Below, one piece after another: positions 22,628 to 34,099 of a DNA stretch of 64,000 nucleotides. The DNA is from Rhizophagus clarus. Lineage: Eukaryota; Glomeromycota; Glomeromycetes; Glomerales; Glomeraceae. The DNA is taken from assembly GCA_015698045.1 (NCBI GenBank), contig BLAL01000197.1:1648423-1712422 (forward strand). Reading direction: 5' to 3'. The stretch's first letter is position 1. The number at the start of each line of letters is the position of its first letter. Under the pieces are notes generated by a model that was not told where the DNA came from, searched no databases, and saw only the letters and a list, made by a program, of their open reading frames with translations. The translations under genes were made by a program, and so were the position numbers.

Positions 22628-24750
22628 TTATTTGGAACTGGCTGTATCAGCCATATTCGAGGTAGTAGAGGTGTTAATGGATCCAATAAAGCTGCCAATG
22701 GAGGCTACGAGCATGTCCATTTTACTTTCAATGGCTGAATGCTTTTCATTGATAGCCTGAATTTCAGCGCTAACATGTTTCGGGGAGAGGATGGGAGCAG
22801 AGGGCGTGACAACAGCCGAGGATGAGATACTGGTGGGGACTACATGAGATGTCGAAGGGACAAAATCAGGTAAAAGGGGGTTGAGAGGGCGTGAATGTAA
22901 CATGGAAGGAGGAGAGTCTTGCACCAAAGGAGGACAAGAGACAATGGGTTGATCGATGTTCATGTCAGAGGATTGTATAGTAGTGGGTGGAACAGAGGAC
23001 AACGGTTGTAGACCAATGTGCCGTTCTATACGAGTCATACGTTGGTCATTAAGTTCGAGTGCTGTAATGCGATCACGGACGTCAGCCATGTCCTGCTGCA
23101 AAGCCTTCAGCAAGGAAAGAATTTCACTGGCATCCTGTGGGGACAAGGAAGGTGGTTGTTTGCACATCGAAGAGAGAGGGAAGTGCGTAGCGCAGAAGAG
23201 AACGAGACTGAACGGTCACGTTTATCATTAGACTTAGAGCGATTACGCTGATTGTTGGGAGTGTTAACTTTGGACCGTGATGAAGAAGATTGCGGTTGCT
23301 GAGAGGGTCGAGAGTTATCAGGACCCTTAGAGCGCGAACGTGAGTGAGAGCGTGAGCGCGAAGTAGTTTTGGGGCGAGAAGGCTGACCAACGTGGAAACG
23401 TTCTTTGAGAGCAGCCACGGGGTTTTGATCACGGGTTCTGCCCTGCTGTTGTCAGAGTGGGCATTGATTAGGAGCACATCCTAATTTACCACATCGATGG
23501 CAAAGCTTGTTGGTATCGTCAGGGAGATTCCATTGTAGGGTGTGACCTTGATAGCCGATAAGCTGTTCCATGGCGGCATCCATAAGTTCTTGGGAAGGGA
23601 AAGTAACATAGGCCCATCTTTTGGGTTTATAGGAATTGAGAGATAGGGGGATGTTAACAGCTTTAGCTCCAAGTTCTCTAATGAGGGGAGCTAAATCGAT
23701 ATCCTTAGTATTAGGGGGCAGTTGAGTGAGGGTGGCGACAAACGCACGACGAGAGGATTTCTGATCCACCGTATAGTGGCACGGAGTAACTCTTAGGCAA
23801 GTCGAGAAACAATATACCGCCCATTGGGAGTCAAAACGGGCGATTGATTGCGCAGAGTCATAGACAATACGAGCTTGCTGAACTTTGGCATTTTTTCTGG
23901 AGTAAACTCGACAGGATGCAATGTTACCGAATTTCTTGAAGTAAGATATGACATTGTCCTTGGTGAGGAAGAAGGGGATGTCAGTGACTTGAATGGCTCG
24001 GAGATCCTCATTGCTCCAGAGCTGTTTGGGATCGTGTGCATAGAATACAAGGTCAGGAAACTGCTGGTGGGCAGCACCAACACAAGCATCACGTGCCGCT
24101 GAAGTTTGGAAGTGAATAACGAGGCGCTTGGAATCTCCAGAACCAGTCATACGAGCTTTACCAGTGTACGATTCGTACATTTCCAGAAAGGTGTTGTTAA
24201 CTGCATCGATTAGTGCCTTATTCGTAGGGAGGTTTTTTAAAGTTTCAGGGGTCGAGTTAGGAGCGGCCGCAGCTTGGTAATCATTTCTATCAAAGGAAAA
24301 AGTAGGAGACGGGATAGGTATTTGATCAACAGGTGAATTATCAGCAGTAGCCTTATCAGGCGACGCGTTAGGGGGGGATGCAGAAGACTTTGTTCTGGCA
24401 TGCATGGACGCGTTGAGGCTGTTAGACGCGTCGTTAGTGGGCGCAGAAGAGGCCGCAGCACTGTTCGGAGGAGAGGAGAGAGAAGTTGAAACAGTATTAT
24501 TTTCTTTGGGAGGAGAAGTGAAACTATCTACTCCAACGTCAGCCGCTGTATCGGCGACGAAGTCTTCATCCATAGTGTTTTCGGAGTGGGTTCTAGTACG
24601 TTTTTGCTGAGCGGTGCCTTCACCGTCAGAGCTGGAGTTGTCAGAGTTGTTATTATTATTTCTTTTATTATGGCGTTGGGCCCTTCTACTATTAGTATTA
24701 GGGAGACCGCTGCCTCGTCGAGCAACGTTTTGGGAGTTGCGGGAGGACAT
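22628..24750 (-). pseudogene. LINE ORF1 of copy 2, stop and frameshift
   Basis: Starts MSSRNSQNVARRG at 24750. Low-complexity N-terminus, RRM-like segments (IQVTDIPFFLTKDNVISYF; KRWAYVTFPSQ) and the same Cys4 knuckle (CHRCGKLGCAPNQC). A TGA at 23452-23454 follows the knuckle in what is an Arg codon in copy 1. The same frame then continues with VAALKERFHVG and a strongly Ser/Arg-rich tract (SRSRSHSRSRSKG) to 23107. The coiled coil (ILSLLKALQQDMADVRDRI) lies in another frame from 23167 to 22628, so a frame change occurred near 23170. The SR-rich region plus coiled coil suggest an RNA-binding, self-associating particle protein. Confidence 0.8.
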
Positions 24751-24840
24751 TTTAGATAGGAAAACTATAAGTTTATATGATAAGTTTGTCTTGAGAAAAA
24801 ATGGACAGAGTGATCAGCGGAAAAAAGAGCGCAGATCGTT

Positions 24841-24855
24841 AGAATTTAAATTCAA
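24841..24855. repeat. LINE target duplication, copy 3
   Basis: AGAATTTAAATTCAA at the 5' end of copy 2. The next bases (ATTAACCAATCC) are host intron sequence leading to exon 2 of the split gene. Confidence 0.85.
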
Positions 24856-25241
24856 ATTAACCAATCCATTTAATTGAATCAGAATAAATAGAATATTTCG
24901 GACGAGAGTTTCTGGGCAACAGTGCAGCCAAAAGTGGAGGAACCTCGTCAGGGATTACCATGTAAGTAAATAAATAAAATTACATTCATATAAATTAAAT
25001 GTATTTATCGAATATTCAAACTGATTTTGATATTTAGAACTATGTCCTTTATCGTAATGGTAATCCTGGGCGGCGGCTGTGAACGCGTACCGGCCAAAGA
25101 TATTATCGCGAATTTAGAACGAGATTTTGGGAGAGGCCGGGTAATTATACTATAATAAAATTTATAATTAATATTTACGTTCATGTTTTAAATTTGATAA
25201 ATTTGATCAATTTTAGTCACGCGTGATAATCGTAGGAGAAG

Positions 25242-25669
25242 GTAAAACTTACCTACGTATCGTAGAAGATAATTATTTTTATTTTTTTATTTATTAAGTG
25301 AGTAGCTAGGCCCAGTCCGTACCAAATATCGGCTGGAGACTCACGTTTTTTTGGGCTGTGACTGATACTGACGTCCACGCTGTACAGCCTGGGTACTATT
25401 TTATAAAATAGTAGCGAACAAGTATCAAATGTGTATTTTTTTATTAAGTTATAATAAAAATTAGAATTTACTTTAATTTTAACATAAAAATTGTAAATGA
25501 TAAAAAATTCGTAAATAAAAATAAATTTGTTTTCCCAAACTTAAAAAAAAAGGTGTTTATATAAAAGAAAAGGTGTTTATATTATTTTTGATTATTCAAT
25601 AGTATCACATGCCCCTTGTATACGTTCTACTGCATACGCAGCTTTAACGATCAAATAGTAATATTAAAT
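25242..25669. other. Spacer after split gene; no further exon identified
   Basis: Somewhat GC-richer to 25420, with no convincing splice-bounded ORF. A small palindrome TATTTTATAAAATA lies at about 25401. Leads into the satellite. Confidence 0.35.
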
Positions 25670-26377
25670 TTTCGAAATATTTTAACCGTAATATTACGCA
25701 GGTTTACAGTCTCGTAAATTTTTGAAATATTTTAACCGTAATATTACGCAGGTTTACAATCTTGTAAATTTTCGAAATATTTTAACCATAATATTACGCA
25801 GGTTTACAATCTCGTAAATTTTCGAAATATTTTAACCGTAATATTACGCAGGTTTACAGTCTCGTAAATTTTCGAAATATTTTAACCGTAATATTACGCA
25901 GGTTTACAATCTCGTAAATTTTCGAAATATTTTAACCGTAATATTACGCAGGTTTACAGTCTCGTAAATTTTCGAAATATTTCAACCGTAATATTACGCA
26001 GGTTTACAGTTTCATAAATTTGCAGAATATTTTGACCGTAATATTACGCAGGTTTACAGTTTCATAAATTTTCAAAATATTTCAACCGTAATATTACGCA
26101 GGTTTACAGTCTCGTAAATTTTCAAAATATTTTGATCGTAATATTGCGTAAATCTTACGATATTGAAAACTTGCATAATATTTTGACCGTAATATTGCGT
26201 AAATCTTACGATATTGAAAACTTGCGTAATATTTTGACCGTAATATCACATAAATCTTACGAAATTGTAAACTTATGTAATATTTTGAAATTTTTCGAAA
26301 TATTATGCCATAAACTTTCGTAAACTTACAAAATCATAAACTTACACAATTTTTCGCCCTATAAAATTTCCTGATGT
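25670..26377. repeat. 50-bp satellite closed by family terminus
   Basis: About ten units of exactly 50 bp between 25681 and 26180, each with CCGTAATATTACGCAGG, TTTACA(G/A)TCTCGTAAATT and TCGAAATATTT; then two or three diverged 51-bp units. The core CGTAATATTACG is a perfect palindrome. The block ends with CCCTATAAAATTTCCTGATGT at 26357-26377, the reverse complement of the terminus at 6151. This suggests a foldback or MITE family with internal satellite growth. Confidence 0.85.
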
Positions 26378-28746
26378 AATAGTAAATTAATCACTTATAT
26401 AACTTATTAATCTAATAGAATAGAAAATAATATAAATATAACCTTTAATCAAGAGAAAACCTTCAACTTTCTTTTAGCTTATAAATAAAATAAATAATTA
26501 TTAAAAATACATTTGTATACTTATTGTATACTTAAGTCTTAATTATTTGTTTTAATAAATATTATAGTGTATTAAAGAAATATTAGTATGATTATCTAAT
26601 ATGTCCTTTAAGATTTATTGTCAGAAAAGTAGCGTAATACTTGAATAGATGCTTTTCTCTTAACAGCATTCTAGGTTTTAGAAATATAAAATTAATATTT
26701 TTAGGACCTGAAATGGGTTTGGTCTATGAACTAAAATTTTTTTCAAAAAGTTTTTATTTATAAAAAATAATAGAGGTATATATGAGATCTTTACAATAGA
26801 AAAGTACGAAACTCAAAAAAAAATAAAAATTTAATTAATATTAAATTTACACTTATTTTAATATAAAAAATATAATTAGCATATAAAATAAATTTAAAAA
26901 TTTTTTTGAATTTCATATCTTTTTATTGCAAAGATTTTATATATATAGTATATGTATATGGTATTTGGAATTAAATAATATTTTTAAAAAATTGTTTTTA
27001 GATCATTAAATTAAATCATTATTGTATATGATTTTAACTTTATTTCATAATTTTAATAGTAATTTGATATATTTTTCTAATCTGAAGACTGGTTTAAGAA
27101 TAGTCCAAAGAGTATATACAGAGATTTGAATTAAGGAATAAGATATTTTTTCTTTAGTATGGTTAGAAACATATCTTATAATATTAGGAAGCTAACTGGA
27201 TAGAAGATAGTGTTTTATTCCTTTTATAGAGAAGGATGTATAGACTTTAGCCTAACAAGCTTCAGCTTAAGATCTAATGACACGCAAACTTAAGTTGGAT
27301 CTATAAAAAAATTTTAGCTGAACTTAATATATGGGAAAATACTATTTCTTTGATAACCAAGAAGCAATAAAAGTATCAGATGCTTCAAGTAAATATTTGT
27401 CTTTTAACTTTTACCCTGGCCTTCTTTAATCAAGATATCTAGCAATACTCTTTAGGAGATTATGTGATACAACAGTTTTCAGGATACTGATCCCTATAAT
27501 AAAAAAAATAATGCAAATAGTTTCAGTTATACATTAATAACTTATCTTAAGAGTCTTATTTTTGGTAACTTTAAAACATAATAAACTTTCTCACATCTTT
27601 GCTAACTATCCAATAAAAACTGCAAAGTATTTTTAACATGTGAAAAGAATTTTATTGTACTCTTTTTCAAAAAATATAATGATATAGATTGTTGTCTTAA
27701 GATAACTTTTAATTTCAACTATAATGATGCTAATTATTCTTTTTATTGGTCTAAGGCTCTTTTTTCTACCTTTAAAATTTTGAAGTTCAAGAAATCTGTT
27801 GGCAGTTTTTCTAAGAATCCCTCTATTTCTCATTTTTTCAAAAAATACTCATCTAATTTTAAATTTGACAAGAATAAGAAGACTACAAAATTCTTTAGTA
27901 AAAGAAAAAACAAAAAGTCTTTAAACAAGAAATCTGATGACAAAATAGATATTATCAAATTATTGTTAACTTTAATTTCCAAATTTTAGATGTTTATAGT
28001 ATTTTATTTTCTTTTTTTTCTTTTATATTTTCTTTTTTACATAGGCTATTTGAGTGATATTATCAAGCAACTTACTGTTAGTAAGGATTTAGTAAGTTTA
28101 GTTGTTAAGGTTCCATGGTAGAAGTGATACTTTTACTTTGTTAGTTGTAAGTAACAATATCTTACAGGGTTACATTACTTGTTATAAACAAACCTTTGGG
28201 TTTGTTTTAAACTTTCAATAGAGGTATTTATAATAAATTTCTTATTACCTTTTCTTAAGATGCTTAATTTTGATCAATTTACTAATACTTACTTAGACAT
28301 AGATAGTCTTTGTATTTTTTTCTTTCCTTTTACTTGTTTTTCTTGTAATTGTGCTAAGAGAATTATTGTTATAATAAAAATAAAAATAAAAATAAAAAAG
28401 TAAAGAATTTAGTGGTAGTTTAGATAATAATGTGAAGTGATGGAAAGGAACTGCCATTACTTTTACATAGTAAAAGACATCTAGGGATGGGCAGGCATAT
28501 TTTATGCTTTATTTCTCCCTTAAAACATCCACAATTCCAATATCCTTAAATTTATTCTTTTCTTTAATGTATTACTTTACAAAAAAAAATGTAATAAAAA
28601 AATTGATTTTTTTAAACATGTACATGTTTTATATGATCAAATTAGCATTGCACATAAATGGCAACAAAGTTTTTTATTATTATTTTGCATTTTGCATTGA
28701 AAGAAAAAAATGGGTTACATATTATTTTGCCTGATTGAAGAATAAA
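26378..28746. other. AT-rich region, no gene recognised
   Basis: Several short ORFs exist (for example a Lys/Ser/Phe-rich 69-aa frame at 27780-27989 and its antisense) but none has a domain, codon character or splice context that supports a gene. Possibly the remains of a decayed element around 27240-28200. Confidence 0.4.
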
Positions 28747-30949
28747 CTAATTCTTAAACCTAATAGTTACAGTTTCTTTACCCAAACACTCTATCTTAAA
28801 TGCATCAAAATTTTCAGAGCATGACACATATATAAAATCCTCCTTTTTTCCCAGAACTTTCTTTGCTTCAATGCGAGTATCAAGAATACCTATACTGCGA
28901 ATATCAATAATTGCTATACTCTTTGCATATAATACAATCTCTTCATAATCCCCTGAAGGTCCAAATCTTGCTTTGCGATCTTCCATATCTTCACCATCTC
29001 TCAAAAGTTCTATCGCCCAATCTAACTTGTCCACATAGAAATCTATCTTTCCTTTACATCCAAAAACTGAACCTACTTCACATGACAAAAAATGATCCAT
29101 TCCCAATACCTGTGTACCGATTCTATAAAATTCCTTTTGCCATGTTTGTTCCAGGAGTCTTCCGTCAGATCCAAATCCAAGCGTATTTCTTAAAATGTCC
29201 CCACTTATTTCATTACACATTGCTGTGAAAATCTTCTTGATGAAATGATGCAAATCTGTAGGAGTAGTATCAGTACTATTGGTAGATCCGTAATTTTGCT
29301 GAAAAAATGACCGCTTAAGAAGAGGTGCTGCAAAAGTTAAATGACTATCATTCTTAATAATAAGGATTCCGGATTTGACTAGATACACCATATCATCATT
29401 AGAGTCTTCGTACTTAACTTCTCCATTTAAGTAAATCTTTTCACATATACCTCTTTGCGGATCAGAAAGTGAAGAAACTTTTGGGACAGCACGGCAGTTA
29501 GCATAAATAGATAAATTGAAACTTTTTGAATTCAAGTACTTAAATATATCTTCAAAAGTTAGGCGATTAGCAACGATTCGCTTATTCATTGCATCTTTTG
29601 TAGTCACCAAGATATGACGAACCAAACCCGCGTGTCCGTCTGTTATCTCTTGGATATACGCATAAAAATTTAAGATGCTTTGTTGATCTAAATTAAAGTA
29701 ACTGTTACAGAAATTCATAACATAATTCCTTAACTCGATCGGGGTAAACTTGATGTCAATAAGACTTTTACAACATGAATCTGGTAAAGTGATAGGAGTC
29801 GTGAGTCCTATATAGTTAGAACTTTTATATCCATAGGCCGCAAACATTATAATATGTATATTTGCTATTTCTTGAAGGCAACCCTTAACGATTGTCCAGA
29901 ATTGATCTGCTGTATTTTTTGTATTTTTGTTCTTTTCGTTGATTTTTTGATCTTCCTTGTAGATTAATTGAGCCTCATCTATTATCAAAATCGTTTTAAC
30001 ACGTCTGCATTGTCCTATCCATTCATTCCAACCTATACCAAACATTTCCTTCCATAGTTCTCCGAATGATTCGTAACAGTCTTCTATCCCTGCGGATATT
30101 CCCCAAATCATCGAAACTCGTATAACCCTACAATTTGAATATTCCGGCGACTGAACCAAAGCATTCTCTAGAATTTGGGCTATCGACGTTTTGCCGGCGA
30201 AGGGAGGAGCCCGAATAAGTATTATTTGCTTCTTCATAAGATCACGGATCAAAGGAGGTATAATATCAAACCTCAAGCTGATGTCAGGGTCAGTAAGAAT
30301 AATACCCTCGTTAGTAGATTTCACCTTCAGATCAGTAGGTAGCAACGTACCACCAAGACCACCTGAAGAAGGGATAGTTAGAAATAGAACACTGCTATTA
30401 AAGAACACCAACTTATACGTACCTTGTCGAGGTAGATATCCAAGGGTTGCAATGTCACGAGATACATCAGTGTGTCCTAGATCTATACAAAGCGTAAGCA
30501 GAGATAAAGGTGATCAATACATTATATAGAAAACAGAATAGCGAAATTATCTTTTGTTCGAGAGGTAAACCATTGGGAGACAACTTACCAGTGGTGGCTG
30601 GCTGGGGCGGTTGCACGAGGATGTGAATTGAGGATGGTGGTTTGTCAAAGTTTAAATATTTTGAAATTTCGTCTCCTGGTAACATTTCCTTTCCTTCAAG
30701 ATCTCGTTCAATGTTAATTGTATCAAACCTTTCATCAAGCATCGTCAGCTTATCATTTTCAACATCGAAAGGAATATCGACTTTCCATAATATGAGGTCG
30801 TTTTCGTCAATACTTTTACTGGAAAAGGCGTTCTTCTTCTTAGCATAGATAGCATTTCTGAGTACCATGACACGTCCTGAGAAATCTGACTTAACAAAAT
30901 CAAGTTTCCTTTTAGCGGGAACTTCACCTAGAACGAGATAATATGCCAT
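28747..30949 (-). CDS. Crinkler (CRN)-type effector with P-loop ATPase and nuclease-like C-terminus
   Basis: Two exons: 30949-30589 and 30476-28747, with a 112-nt intron (GTAAGT donor, CTAG acceptor) that joins in frame (...PATT/GHTDVSRD...); 696 aa. The start at 30949 (MAYYLVLGEV) is chosen because the upstream open frame has no CRN character. Residues 1-115 look like a CRN N-terminal domain: LVLGEVPAKRK, LRNAIYAKKKN, LWKVDIPFD (54-62) and a Pro-rich end. A Walker A (APPFAGKTS, about 210-218) and Walker B (ILIIDEAQ, 283-290) follow. Near 596-612, GKIDFYV...WAIELLRDG resembles the PD-(D/E)xK-type nuclease tail found in many CRN proteins (D599, E610). CRN proteins are known as effectors of oomycetes and some fungi that can act in host nuclei; no signal peptide is evident here. 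Looks intact. Confidence 0.85.
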
Positions 30950-31548
30950 GGTATAACTGTAATCGCAAAAATCGAGAGTTAAAAACGAAGGGTTAAAAGA
31001 GTAATTTTTCAGTATAATACAGGTAAAAGACCTTATGGATGCAACGTTAGATCTAACAGGTAGGGAATTTTCCTCAATTTTAGTTTGTACCCGGAACGGC
31101 GAAAGTACTCGAGATAGCGAAGAATAGCTTGACATTTTGATTATATTTCATATATATATATGTTGGTTGTTGACTAATTACTACGAACTGAGTCAGCGAT
31201 TTGAAAAGGAGCTAAAAAATAAAACATATATATATATATATATATTACTTTACTGTAAATATATATAATATATAATATAATATATACACGTTGATTTAAG
31301 CAAATTTTGTTTCATTAAAATTTTTTTATAATAAGATCGTCATTTGATATTGTGACACATTAGTCTTAACTTTTAATATAATTACAATGCTTCGTATGTA
31401 AAACTTTTAGTAGTTTGAAACTTTGAAAAATATCTTTTTTTTTTATTTAATAGATCTATTGCTAAATAATATATTCATACTATATCATACTACAACTATT
31501 CGTAATACCTATTGATTATCTGGTTACGGGCCATAGACTAAACAAACA
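30950..31548. promoter_or_regulatory. Upstream region of the CRN gene with (TA)n tract
   Basis: The 5' flank of the CRN gene. An open frame reaches up to 31135 but lacks domain content and may be leader. A TA dinucleotide run lies at 31225-31246 and further TATA-like sequence to 31290. No specific factor site was identified. Confidence 0.35.
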
Positions 31549-31555
31549 CTAAGAT

Positions 31556-31960
31556 CAGTGTTGGGCAATTGGACAATTGGACGTTTTGGACATTTGTCCA
31601 AAACTTATCCAAAACTTGTTCAAAACCAAAACCTTTTTTCCATTGGACAGGTTTTAGACAGATCACATGACTAAATATTTAATTCAGGCCAGAATTATGC
31701 CTGATTTTGGCCTAATTTTGGCCAATAATTAAAATAATATTATAATTAATTAAAATTAAGGTATTTTTTTTGGTATTATTTTGGGATTTTATATTAAATT
31801 TCTTGTTTATTTAATTCATTAGATATTTACTTTCTTTTTTTTTTATTTTTAATTTGATAAAAATTTAAATTTTTGAATAATTGTGTTCAAAACTGGTTTT
31901 GGACTATTCAATACTGTCCAATTAAAAAAACCAATTAGACAAGTCCAAAACCCATCATTG
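31556..31960. mobile_element. Non-autonomous hAT-like MITE, 405 bp
   Basis: Starts CAGTGTTGGGCAATTGGAC and ends with the complement of CAATGATGGGTTTTGGAC. Flanked by CTAAGAT at 31549-31555 and 31961-31967 (7 matching bases, near the 8 expected for hAT). CAGTGNTGGG-type ends are typical of hAT elements. The interior is AT-rich with TTGGAC and GGCC motifs and no ORF. Confidence 0.75.
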
Positions 31961-31967
31961 CTAAGAT

Positions 31968-33689
31968 GATCAGCATATAAATCATGTAGGATGTGAATAA
32001 TAATAATATACAGGTATATTTTCTTATACACAGTACCAATTTTTTTTCACTTGACATAAAGTTCTATTTCCTATTGATTTTATTAAGGATCCAAAAATAT
32101 ATATACAGGGGTAGGGTTTATTGATATATCATCATAGTAGAATTAGGCAGAGTAAGATTTTATTGGATATTTGACTTTAATAAAAATAGTAATCAAAATA
32201 ATAAATGAATTATAGAATTTAATTATACATCACTGCGTAATCTAATTCAAATTTAGTAATTATCATATTACTAATAAATATGCAATTGGATATAATAAGT
32301 TAATATAACTAATGTCTGATTTTTTTGTGAAAACTGATGCAAAACCTTACAAGATCAGTTTCATAAAAATATTCAGATCTAGTGGGCTTAGATATCAAAA
32401 TTAAATTAATGAAAAAATATAAGTTTCAGGTCTTTGTTTTTTATTCTATGTTTTACTTTATGGTTTTTTTTTTCATTTTAATTTTTTGTATAAAAATATT
32501 TTTTTTAAAAATTATTATTTTAGTTTTTTGTATGAAAATATGCAAGATATTTCACATTCCTTTATATTTTTTGCAAAAAAAATATGTTAAATTTCCTTTT
32601 TTTACACAAAAAAAAAAAAAATCACAGTTTTTAATACTTTTTTTATTAATATTATAGGTATATCAACTTTTATACAATGATCTGCACACATATTAACAGT
32701 TGTTTATATAACTTCTATTTATTAGATTACATTTTTTCAAAAATTTTTAGAATCACAGTGATTACAAGAATAATGTGAATTAATTTAGATTTTTTATTTT
32801 TTTTATCAAATGATCTTTTTTTTATTTTTTTTCCTTCCTGAATTTATAAGCATTTTGTGTAAAATTATGTAATTACAAAATAAATATGATGCTAAATTTC
32901 CTTTTTTTTACAAAAAAAAAAAAATTGTTCTATTTAATATATTATTTGCTTATACCTACCCTTTACATTTTTTGTATAATTTATTGCAAAAAAATACTCA
33001 CTCCTTTGTATTTTTCAACAAGTGATGCATGATTTATTACAAAAAAATAAAGAATACCTACTCCTTTATATAGAATAAAGGTGTCTAAGGTTAAAAAAAC
33101 AACAACTATAACACAATGCTGCTCATCCAAATGGAAATATAATTCAGCAAGAAGTTAGTGTCTTCTAACAAAAGAACGAATGAAGATACTCTAATTGATA
33201 GAAACATTCAAAGTCAGGTATAAAAAAATGCCAATAATTGATAAATTTTAAGGCTTGTTTTTTTAAAGATACTTTTTTAAAGGAAAAACAAAAGATTAAT
33301 CATTTTATTGAAAAAAAAATAAAAAAACTAATCCTGCAACAAATTTTAAGTTTAAACTAGTATCAGTAATAAATAGCATATTATGATGCAAATACTTTGA
33401 AAATCATTTAATTTCTAGGTGGAAAAAATAAAACTAAAATTCCGCTAAACTATTATGAAGACTAAAGTAATTCAGGATATTTTCAATATTTTTTAGACTT
33501 AACAGTTCAATTATGCTTTAACCATTCTTGTGGGTCCAAAGGTCTATTATATTTCTTCACATAAATCATTTAGGCTTTGGCAATAGAAAATTCTAATTCA
33601 AATTTTTTTTTGTTCCCTAATCTTTAAAAAAAAAAAAAAATATTAAAATATCAATATTTTTTTTATATTTCTTTACTTTAATAATCTGA
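31968..33689. other. Very AT-rich region, no gene seen
   Basis: Long T and A runs; the ORF-like stretch at 32382-32657 is a Phe/Ile/Lys-rich artefact of poly-T. The pattern 'tttacacaaaaaaaaaaaa' occurs near 32600 and again in similar form near 32910. Confidence 0.5.
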
Positions 33690-34020
33690 AATAGAACATA
33701 AAGAATGATTCATATACCATTCTTGAATACTCACACGCCCAAGATTAAAAGAATCGATGAGTGAATTATCACCTATAAAAAATAAGAATTGAAATGTCAG
33801 AACGTTTTATTTATGACCATTTAAAAAAATATGAATCTACCTTTAAATTCTCACACATCTGAAGGTCTCACCACCTGAAAAAATTAAATTAAAATGTTAG
33901 TTTTCAATAAATTTGATGAAAAAAATTATCTTTAAAATCTTTACCAAAAATTTACATGTTAAAAAGTTCTGATCGTCTAAGAAAGAGTGAACCAGAACGT
34001 TAATAAACTAGAATATGAAT
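33690..34020 (-). repeat. Degenerate exon/intron-like units, minus strand
   Basis: On the minus strand three short blocks are bounded by splice signals. One has TTTCTTAG acceptor, a 21-nt block and GTAAAT (near 33948-33990). One has TTTTTTCAG then GTGGTGAGACC... and GTAGAT (near 33840-33880). One has TTTTTTATAG then GTGATAATTC... and GTGAGT (near 33735-33780). They run away from the plus-strand array that begins just to the right. Confidence 0.5.
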
Positions 34021-34099
34021 GCAGAATATGAACGTTAGTTAATATATTGTTAAAAAAAATAATTAGAATTAATTTAAAAACTAACCTAAATTTATAAAC

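Larger units (their letters stand above)
16687..24840 (-). mobile_element. LINE retrotransposon copy 2 (same family, diverged)
   Basis: An 8154-bp minus-strand element with the same termini, leader and tail as copy 1. Its proteins align with copy 1 end to end, but many residues differ throughout, so it is a different lineage member and not a recent local duplicate. It has one stop in ORF2 (18046), one in ORF1 (23452) and a frame change near 23170. Flanked by the 15-bp repeat at 16672 and 24841. Confidence 0.9.
8298..25241 (+). pseudogene. Myb/SANT-like (trihelix) gene split by two LINEs
   Basis: Exon 1 (8298-8455) reads MPLHTRSRR... then NWAMMDELVDIRRDRNRAYH and GRSRYDFWDSVANR. After removing the LINE pair and flanks, exon 2 (24892-24961) continues in frame as IFRTRVSGQQCSQKWRNLV then RDYH. 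Exon 3 (25038-25140) ends YYREFRTRFWERP and exon 4 (25217-25241) gives TRDNRRR. Donors are AG/GTTCAT (weak), CAT/GTAAGT, CGG/GTAATT and AAG/GTAAAA. The trihelix gene at 59021 has the same protein layout and the same intron positions after the ...YH and ...ERP motifs, which supports the model. Stops: TAG at 8343 and TGA at 25080. No coiled-coil C-terminal exon was recognised after 25241. The LINEs sit antisense in intron 1, making it about 16.4 kb. Likely a DNA-binding or transposon-derived family; not intact. Confidence 0.65.

Noticed and set aside
9644..24725. Many ORFs of 60-200 aa antisense to or out of frame with the LINE proteins
   Set aside because: Shadows of the long ORF1/ORF2 frames; leucine-rich or charged composition arises from the coding strand.
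25670..26180. CRISPR-like regular 50-bp spacing
   Set aside because: There are no unique spacers; the full 50 bp is repeated, and the genome is eukaryotic.
26378..28746. Lys-rich ORF at 27780-27989 as a gene
   Set aside because: Low complexity, overlaps an antisense ORF, no start or splice context.
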